Of a stretch of 64,000 nt of DNA, positions 10,775 through 21,141 are shown one piece after another. Source of the stretch: Flectonema sp. DT1601 (lineage: Eukaryota; Euglenozoa; Diplonemea; Diplonemida; Diplonemidae). The notes under the pieces were generated by a model. That model did not search any database, had not been told where the DNA came from, and was given only the letters and a program-made list of their open reading frames with translations. Location: NCBI GenBank assembly GCA_964019425.1, contig OZ025828.1:558001-622000 (forward strand), written 5' to 3'. A program made the position numbers and the translations under genes. Positions within the stretch are counted from its first letter, which is position 1; each line of letters opens with the position of its first letter.

Positions 10775-13700
10775 AGTCATTAGTTTAAGGAAAATGAAAG
10801 AGAGCCAATCAGTGTGAGAATAAACAAAATCTACGTCATAACCTGAGTTAGTTACAAATTTATCATTGTGATCCTTTTGGTAACACCATGAAAAGCTGTG
10901 AGCAAGAATTACGCTCATACCAGTATGGCTTCGTAGATTAGCGGTGTTTTCTCGCCAAGACGCTGAGATCGTTTTTTTTTTTTTTTTTTTTCCATTCTTT
11001 TTTTTGGGGTGAATACCTTATTCCCCCGAAAAATAATTTTTCATAGTAGTCTAGTTTTTTTGTACTTTTCTCTTTAGGTTATTTTTATGAGGAGTTGGAA
11101 AAAAAAAGCTATGAGTTTCATGGTACTATTTTCCTCTTGTGAAGGGAATTGCTGCCAATGCGCTATCGTATAATATATTTTATTCCTTTACTCCTTCCTT
11201 CCTTTTTTTTTTTTTTTTTTTTTTTTTGTTTGTACTATTGTCTTCCCCATTCAACCTCTACCTCCGTGCAGGGGTCTGATAACTGTGAACAGTAAAGCTG
11301 AACCTGCTTGCAGCTATTAAAAATTTAAGGATTTTAAGCTCTTGCAGATCACTTTTGCTTTCATTCTACGTTTTCAAGTGGACCAAGTCATTAGCATTAG
11401 GAGGTTTTGGCAAGTTAACATTACTAAGATCATATTGCGTCGCGAATCTCGTTTATTCATTCATATATGTTTCTAGTGTGGTTTCTGAAAAAACAACAGC
11501 GATGAGAATCCAACGATGTGTTTTACAGAATAGAATAAATCATTGGGACGAATGGACTGAAAAAATTCGCGATGTTTTTTTTTTTTTTTTTAAGTTCTTT
11601 TTTGGACCAATATCTTTTTTTTCTTTTTCTCCTCAGAATCGACGAATATTTTTTTTTTTTACAATCTTGCTCACTTAACCTCTGATTGTACTTTCACGTG
11701 TTTGCTAGTTCTATTTATTTCCCTCCAGCCCTTCGTTTATTTTTTGTAACCTATCAAACATGCGTTGGTTGTACCTTCGGGTTAGTGTTGCTAAGAAAAA
11801 GAATTGAGTTGAGGACGTAGTCGAATATTCGTTAGTCGATTTTTATTTTTCTTGGAAGAACTGATTAATAATGACATTCCTGATCGTAGCTGATTTGGGA
11901 AAGTTTTGTTTGCAATAAAATAGCATGTGTGTAAGCATGCTGTAAAGATCTTGAAAGTATCTTGTTATTGCTCTGTAGGGGTTTGTTAGGTCCGTTCCCA
12001 AGTTTCTCTTGTTCTCTTTATTATTTTTCTTTTTTTTTTTTTTTTGTTTATGTTTTACTTGTGAGCTTATTCTCCTATTATGATTCTAAATCCCAACGTC
12101 GTCACTCGATTTTGTGTGACTTATAAAGGGATTTCAGGGTTTTGCGTGGCCAAGAAGCTTGGATAATCCCGGGAAGACTTTCCGCGAGAACACATTCATT
12201 CTTGTGCACAATTCAGCCTCATAATCTACCTCCTTTTTTATATATATTTCTTTTCTTTTTTTTTTTTTTAAAATTTCTTATTATTATTTAATATAGTGCA
12301 AGCATTTCCCCCGTCCCCCTCCATTGGAATAGCGAAGTGCTACTCAAATCAACTAGCCACCTTATACACCAGTTTGCGTATTGATATCATTAACTCCGAG
12401 GACGTGAAGAAAATTTTTTTTTTTTTATTCCGAACTCTTCAATAGCTCGCATTCTTCCCTTGTGTGCTTTTTTTTTTCTGTTTCTGTTTTCCCTTAGTTG
12501 CATGTAGCTATTTATACCAAGGAAGTACTTATTTGCATTGCTACACTCGTGCTAGCAGGTGTAAACTGTACCCAATCGGTTGTGCTGTGTTTGATGTTGA
12601 GGTGCATTGTCAAACGATCTCATTGAAAACATACTGAAGAGTTCTTGTTTTTTTTTCTTCTAATTTTTTTTTTTAAATTTTCATTCTCCTCTTTCACAAG
12701 TAAAACAATAAAACTTTTTTAAAAAAAAAAAAAGGAATCACATTTTTTTCAATACAGTCTTATTGCATTCTTTACTCAGTTAGTGTGAGATTTATGCCCC
12801 GTCTCCTGCTCCTTTCTTTCTTCGTAAAAACTTTTAAACCTTTTTTTTTTTTTTTTTTTTTAAATTGAGTCCTACTATGCATTTTCTTTTCCTATATATT
12901 ATTATTTATTTTTAATGGTCAAAATAAAAAAAATTGTCGTTCCCAAAAAAAAAAAAAAAAAAAAAGAGTCATGAAATCGTTTCGTTATTTAAGCGGAAGC
13001 ACAAAAATAAAATAAAATAAAAAAGTTATCTGCCTGATGAATTATATCTTCTCATTGATATCTGAGGACCAAAAATTTCTACCTTTCTTTATTTTTATTT
13101 TTATTCCATATCTAACATTACCCCACACTCACACCCAGTAAGCATGCATGTAGTGAGCTGTCCGAACTTTATGTTTGTATGTGTTGGAGAAAATTACCAA
13201 AGATGGTTGTTCTTATGAGGCGTTGTTTCTTGTCTTTCCTTCTCTCCCTTCCCCCTTTTTTTTTAAAATTCTTTTTTTTTAATTTTTTTTACCGACGAAG
13301 TCGGAAAACAAACTATTCGGATTAAGAGCTGTTATTTATTATGTCAATGGTATTACCTGCGTCAGTATTACTGTCTGCGATCAACAAAATATGAGGCTCA
13401 TCTGAACGGTTTTTTTTTTTGTCGTTCTCAATTCTCTCCAAACCCCCCGCCCCCCCTTTTTTTTTGTCATTTTTAGTTACTGCAGAAAAAAACAATTTAT
13501 TTTATTTAGGTTGATATGTTTTTTAATTCTTAAACTGCTGACATGTCTTCTTCGTAGTAGTTTCGGGTACGAGTTTTGCTTCTCTTTATATCAGGTTTTT
13601 TCCCTCCCTCTCTTTTCCTTCTTCCTCTTACCATGTTATTCAAGTACCTGGGCTGTCCACTTGTCAGGGAATGTGCACCCGTTCCTCGAACAAGTGAGCT

Positions 13701-15352
13701 AGGTTCGTCAATTCTTTTCTGTCGTCCCGTTACAAGTACTGCCGAAGACATGTTTTGGTTTGGAGAAGGAGGGGTCCCAACATATCAACCGCAGCAAATA
13801 GGCAGAGGGGGTGGTGGGTGGGTGAAAAAAAGTTTCTTCCTTTTTTTTACATAATAATTTTTTATTTGTATTGAATTTATCCAAAAGGAAAAAAAAATTA
13901 ATGCAAAAAAAGGAGAAAATAAAAAATAAAAAATAAAAAGGAAGTCAGTGAGATCCTTTTCATTCGATTCGTTGGACGTCCTTCCGAAACTGAAGAAAGA
14001 AAAAGAAAAAAAAAAACAGAACAGCAGAAACAATTACGGACGGGATTGCAATCTATATCTTTTCTTATCTTATCTATTTTTTTTTGTGTTTTTTTTTTTT
14101 TGTTTATTTTTCGTTTCTCAAAACTACTGGTGTTCAACAAGGAAAAAATAAAATAAAATAACATGAAAAAAAAGTTCTTATGTTGTTCACGGTCAGTTCA
14201 AATTCTCCCCCATACCGCTTCTATTTCATGTGAGGGATGTGAGCCGAACTCACTGAAATGTCTCAACTTTCTATGCGGGTTTCAAGTAACCTTCTCTGTA
14301 GATGTTCTTCATTTGTTATGATACTAATATAGAAAAAAAAAAAAATATTAAAAAAAAACGAACACAAAAACAGTGCAGTCTTCTGCTTCTAGGACAACTG
14401 TAATTTTTCTTTTCTTTCCGGAAGCAACATAAACGTTGTTGGGGATGGTGTGGACTACTCTACCGGTATTTCCCCACGGCTTCGTATTTTGATAAGACTG
14501 ATGTAGAGAAAGAAGTGAGATTGATTTGCTTCCTCTCAAAAGCTTAACAAGATTGAGCCCCGCTATCGTATACCGGTTATGCTGTTTGCTTTTTTCTTTC
14601 CTTTTATAGTCCTCAGACATGTGACTGATGTGAGTTATTGGACTGACCAATGCCTCCCCCCCTTTTGTTCCTCTTATTTATTGAATTAAGTTTTCCCACT
14701 AATTTGTTGGGTTAATAAATTCATGTTATACATGTCGATATAACATCGTCCATAACACCAATGCAAGTTAACATATGTAATGGATTGTGGTGTACCTTTG
14801 TCTGCATAAAAATACTTTTTCGAGACACCGCTGTTACTCCAATTGGTTTCTTTCTTTCTTTCTTTCTTTCCTTTTTGTTATTATATTTATCGCTAACGTT
14901 ATTAGTATATGAATAGGATTTGGTTTGTTGGTTAGAATGTTAGTAACTGGATGTTATTGGTGGAAAAAAAAAAAGAAAAAGAAAAAAAAAAAAAAAAAAA
15001 AACATCACGTCAACCTAAAGTACAGTAGTAGTGATGCTAAATTATCGTGTTTTTCAACCCACCCCTCCAAAAAAAAAAAAGAATTTTTCCGTTTGTCTTT
15101 TTTATGTAACATTGCCCGTGAGTTATTATTTTCGATGTCTTTGATTTTTTTTTCCCTCCTGTTTTTTTTTTTCCCTCTGAGCTTGAAAATGCAGTATCAA
15201 ATTACCCCTCTTGTTTTTTTTTTTTTCTTTTTTTTTTTTTTCCCAATCAAAAAAAAAAACAACAACAACAAAAAGAAGAATCGTAAACAAGAAAAAAAAA
15301 GAAATCTGTCAGTTTTTTCAAAACTCAGTATCGAGCACACAGGAGCGGAGTA

Positions 15353-15440
15353 CTTCAAGGTATACTAACGACCTTGAGGTATGGAAATGCATCCAAGTAA
15401 CTGATCGCGTACCGAGAGGTGAGTACCCTCTCAATCGTAC
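15353..15440. other. Three adjacent hairpins, candidate small structured RNA
   Basis: CTTCAAGGT/ACCTTGAGG (15353-15379) pairs over 9 bp with one wobble. A small TGGA/TCCA hairpin follows. Then GAGAGG/CCTCTC (15414-15432) lies inside GTAC/GTAC. A T7 run begins near 15485 and could serve as a Pol III terminator. No family was recognised. Confidence 0.3.
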
Positions 15441-16522
15441 CTTATTTTATGTTAAGTTGGGTTTCCTCTTGAGTGCGAGATACGTTTTTTTGATTATGTA
15501 CCGAATTGTTCTGGGTTATGCAGTAACGGGGATGATGGACTTCTTGCACTTGTCCCCCTGCTTGCATTCGGAAGTAATGATGAGAGGAAAAATAAAATAA
15601 TCACTAAATCTTTCCTTAACCTATCTCTGTAAGAAAATGCTCTGCTTTTCTATTGATCCTTACTTATATATTGTTGTTTATTATTATTATTATTAGTATT
15701 AAATATTTCAGTCAAAATTATTTTTTTGCGACAAAAATTCTGGATGATAAAAAGTTTTTTTCCCAAAAATATTAGTAAAAATTTCGATCGAAGCGGCATT
15801 TTAATGCGCCGCATCGTTTCGGTCCATTTCCGTCCGAAATCGGAGGTTGGCATCATGCCTGTCGCTTGAATCGAGAATAGAGATTTTCGATGAGCTCAGC
15901 CATGGACAAGTACTAAATTGAAAATCAATCGAAGGGTCTATGTTTTTTTTGGTCGCAATTTCTTTTTTTGACTGATATTTTTTTATTTTCCTCTCTCTCT
16001 CGCTCCATTCTGTTATATAAACCACTAATTGGTACCAAACCTTGCGATGCATGCAAGGGCTACAACGTGTGTTCTCTGGCGGCTACTTATGTGTATATGC
16101 TAACGTTTCTCATGCCAACAGCGCTTCTGAGATCACCTGATCCAGCAGAGAAGTGGCAAGGCACAAGTAACCAAAAAAAACTCGAGAAAAGATATCAGTG
16201 AAAGAAAAAAAAAAAAAAAAAATCAAAAAGGGATAGGAATGAGAAAGAAAAAGGAAGACAAGACACAAAACAAAACAAAAAAAACGAGAAAAAAAAGACC
16301 AACTGAAACAAGAAATTGGTGATGTACCATACCAACACTGCATCGTAAGGACAGCTTTACTTGTTGTGTACTGTCTGCGAGTTGAGTGCTGAATTTTATG
16401 TGTGATTTCTGTACGTTGTTTGTAATTGATTCCTTTTTTTTCTCAGCAGATCTATCATGGCATGCACATCCCTTTTTATGATTTTGTGTTTTTTCTCGGT
16501 GTTTGTTTTTGACAGTTTTAAC

Positions 16523-16542
16523 ATCTTGTACTCTTGTTTCAG
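16523..16542 (+). other. Putative spliced-leader acceptor (strong pyrimidine tract)
   Basis: ATCTTGTACTCTTGTTTCAG ends at 16542, 23 bases before the ATG of the aspartyl protease gene. Confidence 0.55.
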
Positions 16543-16565
16543 ATAATTAAAAAACAAAACTCAAA

Positions 16566-17726
16566 ATGAAGACCGCTATGTTCGCGATGGCCTGCGTTGC
16601 AGGAGCCGACGCTCTGACTAAAATCAAGTTGGAGAGAACCTTTGAAATCGCCTCTCGTAGTGAGAAGCCTTTGAAGGAGGCAATGCAGAGTGGACACGTT
16701 TTGGGAATGGAGCATGCTAAGCTCGTTAGAAAGTACGGTGGAGCAGTACCAACGATCCCAATTAAGGATTTCATGAACGCTCAGTACTACGGGCCTGTCA
16801 GCATTGGAACACCACAGCAGGACTTCACTGCCATCTACGACACCGGTTCCTCAAACTTGTGGATGCCTGGAAAGAACTGCAGCAAGTGTACCCACAAGAA
16901 GTACGACTCTTCAAAGTCAACCACTTACGTTAAGAACGGAACAGCCTTCTCCATTTTGTACGGATCTGGTGCCGTCAAGGGATTCTGTGACGAAGATTTG
17001 GTTACTTTTGGAGGATTGAAGTCTGAGAAGCAAATCTTTGCTGAGACCACTGCTGAACCAGGTCTTCCATGGATTGTTGGAAGATTTGATGGAATTCTTG
17101 GAATGGGATGGCCACAGATCTCTGTTAATGGAATCACTCCTGTTTTCTTTAATCTGATGAACCAACAGAAGGTTGATGCTGGACAGTTTTCATTCTGGTT
17201 GTCTGCCACCCCAGGTAAGGACGGTGGTGAGCTTGCTCTTGGTGGAACCGACCCAGACAGATACAGTGGAGACTTTAACTACGTTAACGTTACCAAGGAG
17301 GGATACTGGCAGATTGAGGCCGGTTCCGTTTCCATTGGAAGCACTAAGTTGAAGTCTAACTTCCAGGCTGTTGTTGACTCTGGTACTTCACTCATTGCTT
17401 TCCCAATGGTTGATGCCATTCGTATTAACTCTCACTTGAACTGCACTGATGCCGGAATTGAGTGCATCTTCACCGAGTGCCCAGACTTTAACTCCCTTCC
17501 TGACTTGACCTTCATCTTAGGAGGAAGAGGATACGTTCTTACTGGTAAGGATTACATTCTTCAGGTTACCTCTGCTGGACAGACTCAGTGTGTTTCCGGA
17601 ATCATGGGATTCCCTGACCTTCCAGAGCACCTTGGCGCCATCATCGGTGACGTTTTCATGAGAAAGTTCTACACCAACTTTGACGTTACCAACAAGCGTG
17701 TTGGTTTCGCTCTTTCAAAGAACTAA
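16566..17726 (+). CDS. Pepsin-like aspartyl protease (family A1, cathepsin D type)
   Basis: Single-exon gene of 386 residues, the usual length for a pepsin/cathepsin D zymogen. Residues 1-16 form a short hydrophobic signal peptide and about 17-65 a propeptide. The first catalytic motif is DTGSSNLWMP with Asp92, the flap is LYGSG with Tyr132, and the second motif is DSGTS with Asp271. Both lobes are complete. A hydrophobic-hydrophobic-Gly motif (GILGMGWP) follows, and the C-terminus has the family's GDVFMRKFYTNFDV. Cysteine pairs are present in each lobe. It probably works in an acidic lysosome-like or secreted compartment. Codon choice (GTT, AAG, GGA, CTT) is more biased than in neighbouring genes, which suggests high expression. 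The assignment is firm; the exact role is not. Confidence 0.95.
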   Translation: MKTAMFAMACVAGADALTKIKLERTFEIASRSEKPLKEAMQSGHVLGMEHAKLVRKYGGAVPTIPIKDFMNAQYYGPVSIGTPQQDFTAIYDTGSSNLWMPGKNCSKCTHKKYDSSKSTTYVKNGTAFSILYGSGAVKGFCDEDLVTFGGLKSEKQIFAETTAEPGLPWIVGRFDGILGMGWPQISVNGITPVFFNLMNQQKVDAGQFSFWLSATPGKDGGELALGGTDPDRYSGDFNYVNVTKEGYWQIEAGSVSIGSTKLKSNFQAVVDSGTSLIAFPMVDAIRINSHLNCTDAGIECIFTECPDFNSLPDLTFILGGRGYVLTGKDYILQVTSAGQTQCVSGIMGFPDLPEHLGAIIGDVFMRKFYTNFDVTNKRVGFALSKN

Positions 17727-17739
17727 GTCTGAATTAGTT
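17721..17739 (+). other. Inverted repeat overlapping the stop codon
   Basis: AACTAA (17721-17726, including the TAA) pairs perfectly with TTAGTT (17734-17739); 7-nt loop. Confidence 0.4.
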
Positions 17740-18250
17740 TGTAACATTTATAAGTGTAAGAGGAAGTAACAGGCTGATAGCTGTTTTGAAAAGCCGTTAC
17801 CAGCTCTAGACAGTTGAAAAAAAATAGGAAAAAAAAAAAGGAAAGAAGTTCTTTTTTCATTCACTCCCCGTTCTCGATTTTATTTTCCCCGTCCACGTTA
17901 TAGACAAAAAAATGGGCATCACTGTAGTCTGTTCATGTGTACTATATTTTTAATCAGTATATGTGAGGGCTACACGTTCATGCTTGTCCTTTGCTGCGGT
18001 TGAGGTTTACGTCTCTCTCCGTACTCACCTCACCCTTGAGTGTTGTTCAATCGTTTCCGTGTTTGTGGGTGGTGCGCTCTTTTAACTTTCCACATTTCTT
18101 ACTAAACCAATGTAAGTACTTTGATATTTTATAATAACTAAAATACCTCAGCTCATATTTTTTCATTTCTACAGACACTAACTATTCCATCTAAAAGTTG
18201 AAAGACGCGACGAGTATTTATTTATCTTCTTACAGACTGCTTTCATTAAT
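17727..18250 (+). other. Intergenic region
   Basis: AT-rich spacer. CATTTCTACAG (about 18174) and TATCTTCTTACAG (18235) are two possible acceptors for the next gene. No gene is seen. Confidence 0.6.
18222..18235 (+). other. Putative spliced-leader acceptor before ARPC5
   Basis: TTATCTTCTTACAG ends at 18235, 15 bases before the ATG. Confidence 0.5.
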
Positions 18251-18656
18251 ATGTCTCTCGGATCGAAGTTGAATGACTTTAAGGAAACACCCTTCCCAAC
18301 AATGGAAGAGAAGGCTGTCACTTCAATCATTTCACTGTTAGCAAAGACTTCTGATGAGGAAGCGATTAGAGAACAGATTGAAAAATTAGATCAACAACAA
18401 CAAGACACCCTTATGAAAGTTATATATAAAGGATTGTCTGTAGGAAAGAACAGTATGGCTCTATTCAAGTGGCACGCACAGGTCTGATATTTATTTTGTT
18501 TTTTATTTTTGTGTGTTTATTGCACATGTAAATACAAATCGCATAGTGACAAATATTAACTACCAACAGGTCGCTGAAGTTGGTGGTGCTGGCTGTATAG
18601 TCCGTACACTAACTTCTAAGGTCCCAGAGCCTGAGGCAGAAGAGGATGACGAGTGA
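18251..18656 (+). CDS. ARPC5: Arp2/3 complex subunit 5 (p16-Arc)
   Basis: Exons 18251..18481 and 18570..18656 give 105 residues, shorter than animal ARPC5 (about 150) because the disordered N-terminus is missing. The conserved C-terminal half is clear: a helix ending in MKVIYKGLSVGKNSMALFKW, then HAQ joined by splicing to VAEVGGAGCIVRTLTSK. This corresponds to the ARPC5 signature of YKG, a WH pair and GG-G-IVR-LT. ARPC5 is the smallest Arp2/3 subunit and links ARPC1 and ARPC4 in branched-actin nucleation. The 88-nt intron starts GTCTGA and ends AACTACCAACAG. Without splicing the frame ends two codons after the exon. Confidence 0.92.
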
Positions 18657-18695
18657 TTGCGTTGTTTTTGTTGTTGTTGTTCCAGTGCCATCGCC

Positions 18696-18737
18696 ATGCT
18701 CAGTTGCAGTACGAAAAACCTATCCCAAGCTGAGCAT
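18696..18737 (+). other. 3' UTR inverted repeat
   Basis: ATGCTCAG (18696-18703) is perfectly complementary to CTGAGCAT (18730-18737), 40 bases after the ARPC5 stop; 26-nt loop. Confidence 0.35.
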
Positions 18738-18944
18738 TATTTGTGAAAAGTAGTTTGCAACTACGTGATGAGAATTTTATTGAAAATTAATGGAAAGAAT
18801 TCGAACTAAGTGTAAAACCGTAAAGTTCGGTATTTATGTTTTTTTATGTGTTTGAGGGACGGTCCCTCATACCCCCCCGTGTTTAGTTCCGGATAAAAAA
18901 AAAAAGTTTTTTTTTAATGTTTTCTAAAAAAATAAATAATAACA

Positions 18945-18960
18945 ACATCGTTTTTCACAG
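18945..18960 (+). other. Putative spliced-leader acceptor
   Basis: ACATCGTTTTTCACAG ends at 18960, 18 bases before the ATG at 18979. Confidence 0.5.
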
Positions 18961-18978
18961 ATTATCACCTAACTTCTC

Positions 18979-19161
18979 ATGGGACTCATATCGTCTGCGC
19001 AGAACGACGATGATTTGGCTAAGGCTTCACAAAAATTAATGCAATTGCATCTCAAATGGGAAGAAATCGACCGCCGTATATCAGCAAAACGTACAGAAAT
19101 TCAAAGGTACATTTGCAGCAATGGAAAGTCAGAGCACGCATTGCTTAGATGTTCGCGGTGA
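18979..19161 (+). CDS. Small N-myristoylation-type coiled-coil protein, paralogue 1
   Basis: 60 residues starting MGLISSA: Gly2 and Ser6 fit the N-myristoylation signature, so membrane anchoring is likely. Residues about 11-50 are a charged helix. This part matches the protein encoded at 20404: both have DD-(L/V)-A, K-L-x-Q-L, K-x(2)-E-I-Q-x-Y and a Ser at the end of the helix. The two genes are neighbours on the same strand and look like an old tandem duplication. The stop overlaps GGTGAGTGATCAC; its GTGAGT could also serve as a splice donor, in which case the C-terminus would differ. No known family was recognised. The paralogue supports it as a real gene despite its size. Confidence 0.65.
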   Translation: MGLISSAQNDDDLAKASQKLMQLHLKWEEIDRRISAKRTEIQRYICSNGKSEHALLRCSR

Positions 19162-19224
19162 GTGATCACTTGTCTTATTGATTTTACAAAACCTTCTACC
19201 TGGAAGTTCACTAATTTAAAAAAA

Positions 19225-19267
<43 letters not shown>

Positions 19268-20403
19268 AGTAATTACATCTTGCCTGCAATGTAATCGTCA
19301 GCTCTATCTGTTATGACTTGATCTTCTCTCTCTATTAATTTATTTCTCACCGTGCATTTTGACTTGTCAACCATTTTCATTTTTATACTGAATATGTATG
19401 TTGAATGTATTTTCTCCCTTAATTACCTTTTTGAATGTTGACAGTTCTGTTTCATTCACAAATTAGTAAACGTTTTTTTAAAACCCACAGAGAAACCTTT
19501 TATTGTCTTGTTGGGAATCTTTCCAGTCCGAAAAGATCCCAATCAAGATTAGGTCCTGTTTTTATTTTTTAGTTTTTTTTTTTTTAAAAAAATGAAGAAA
19601 TTTGGAGGAAAGGTAACTTCTGTATTCCGTTTTTTTTTTATATTTTTTTTTTTATGATTTCAATCATATTTCTACGCTGTTGCCGATTCCCCGATTTCTT
19701 TTTCCCCCCAGATTATCTTCTTGTTTCCCTTCTTCTCCTACAAGTTTTGCTCACGTATCTCATAAAAAAAAAAAAAAAAAAAAAAAGAGGTGAAGCAATA
19801 CTGGATGTGACTTTTTGAGTAAATGTGCGATGTCTTTCTTTACAATTGCTTGTTGCATTGTGATTTACCAACAGCTTTAATCTGAAGGCAAAAATCACTT
19901 TATCAGCAGCAACAACGGACATCATGCAAACAGCTCTTGTCGCCGTCGTTTATCTTAAATTCTATAAAAAGTATCTCTTTCCCCCTTCCTCTGTAAAGTT
20001 TGTTGAAAAAAAAGACTTTCCGTTATCATAAAACTTTTCTGAGTTTTATTTTTTTAAAGGTTACAAAAGTGTTCAATTTTTTTTTGGACTTTTTGCTGCT
20101 TTTGCTATTTCTCAACTTTGCTTTGTGTTTGTGTTGACACAGAGGAATCGTCACACATTATGTGGATCCCTCCTCTTTACTTAGTATAATTTTGGTGTTG
20201 GAAACCTAATATAGTAATCCTTTATTACTTCTTCCAGGAGAACATAATAAAACATCAACGATAGTGTTCATCCATAACATCACAGAGGGGGAGGGGATGA
20301 GGGGGGAGGATATTTTTTTTTTTTTTTTTTTTTTAAAAGTAAAATGAGTCCTGTCATTTAATAGTCTCTATTCCAACCAGCACTTTCGATTAATTTATAT
20401 ATT
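19162..20403 (+). other. Intergenic region
   Basis: AT-rich spacer with a T38 tract and several shorter runs. No gene is seen. CTATTCCAACCAG at 20380 is a possible acceptor for the next gene. Confidence 0.6.
19229..19266 (+). repeat. Poly(T) tract, 38 nt
   Basis: Uninterrupted T38 between the two small paralogous genes. Confidence 0.9.
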
Positions 20404-20637
20404 ATGGGAAACACACAGGCAACGCCACAAGAACAAAAATTATCCGATAAAACGACCACTGAAACGACTGAGAAGGAAGTTGTTGAAGAAGACGACGTAG
20501 CAATTGGAATGAAAAAACTACTTCAGCTTCAGACGAAGTCAAACGATCTGACAATGCAGATCGCAAGCAAACAGAGAGAGATACAAACTTATCTTGCGTC
20601 AGATACCGATAAAGATACTACCAGCCCAGCTCCTTAG
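20404..20637 (+). CDS. Small N-myristoylation-type coiled-coil protein, paralogue 2
   Basis: 77 residues starting MGNTQATP, with Gly2 and small residues at 6 and 7 that fit N-myristoylation. Residues 8-30 are Thr/Glu-rich and probably disordered. Residues about 29-68 form the helix shared with the protein at 18979 (EDDVAIGMKKLLQLQTK and then KQREIQTYLAS). The pair shares the membrane-anchor start, the coiled coil and the order EIQ-x-Y, while the linker length differs by some 18 residues. The function is unknown; a membrane-tethered adaptor is only a guess. The gene is unspliced and followed by a tight hairpin three bases after the stop. Confidence 0.72.
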   Translation: MGNTQATPQEQKLSDKTTTETTEKEVVEEDDVAIGMKKLLQLQTKSNDLTMQIASKQREIQTYLASDTDKDTTSPAP

Positions 20638-20640
20638 TAT

Positions 20641-20660
20641 GAAATTCAACCAACAATTTC
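20641..20660 (+). other. Stop-proximal inverted repeat
   Basis: GAAATT (20641-20646) pairs perfectly with AATTTC (20655-20660), three bases after the TAG; 8-nt loop. Confidence 0.35.
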
Positions 20661-20931
20661 GTTTCTCCGGGGTCATTACCCGAATTCTTATTATTCTTAT
20701 TCCCACATACGTCGAAACCACGTCTTACTTCGGTTTGCAATAAATCCGAGAAAAAAAAAAAAAAAATTGTATTTTTACAAACTGAAGACAAACTTAATTA
20801 AGTCATCGTTGTAGTTGGATAGGACATGTTTGATTGGTGTTGTTATTTCAATTCTTTTAAAAAAAAAAAAAAAAAAAAATGTCGGAGCTCTAAACTAATT
20901 ATTTTTAACTCTTTAACAATACTTGTTGTGT

Positions 20932-21141
20932 ATGTCGTCTTTCTCATCACTGGCTTCATCTGCATACCGGCCTTCCTCGCCTTCGCCGTCGACTGATCCA
21001 GCTCCTCCTCACTCAATTGCTACAGGTATCTCTAACCACCCAACCATCCATGCCCAGCCCTACCCTCGACTGGTACTCCAAGAGCCCGTGGAGCTCCCTC
21101 CTCGTAGCCTTCGCAAGCCCGACAACTTCTGGATTCCGTAA
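20932..21141 (+). CDS. Possible small proline/serine-rich protein
   Basis: 69 residues from the ATG at 20932 (MSSFSSLASSAYRPSSPSPS) to a TAA, ending in a more protein-like stretch that closes with KPDNFWIP. It opens a segment with much higher GC and no homopolymers compared with its surroundings. ATTGCTACAG/GTATCT at 21027 could be an exon junction, and a second frame (21017-21526) is open through the rest of the island, so the true structure may be spliced or different. No family was recognised. It may be a real short gene or a by-product of the unusual composition. Confidence 0.35.
   Translation: MSSFSSLASSAYRPSSPSPSTDPAPPHSIATGISNHPTIHAQPYPRLVLQEPVELPPRSLRKPDNFWIP

Larger units (their letters stand above)
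5413..16565 (+). other. 11-kb gene-poor region rich in homopolymers
   Basis: No credible protein gene on either strand. The ORFs that occur are short and mostly encode runs of Phe or Lys from poly(T)/poly(A). The sequence alternates homopolymer tracts with short stretches of normal complexity, some of which fold into hairpins (6468-6489, 6555-6580, 7545-7647, 15353-15440). No tRNA, rRNA or transposon was recognised. It could hold unrecognised noncoding RNA genes, long untranslated regions, or simply spacer. Confidence 0.6.

Noticed and set aside
10880-10970. Possible tRNA or Pol III RNA (GAGC/GCTC and AGCG/CGCT stems before a T run)
   Set aside because: No cloverleaf, no B box, and T runs are so common here that a terminator has little meaning.
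11355-11678. 107-codon + ORF
   Set aside because: Its first part looks protein-like, but the rest is Phe-rich low complexity and no homology was recognised.
16405-16425. TTTCTGTACGTTGTTTGTA, resembling the end of a euglenozoan spliced-leader exon and donor
   Set aside because: The match is partial, the donor GT context is weak, and there is no Sm-like site or repeat arrangement, so chance is likely.
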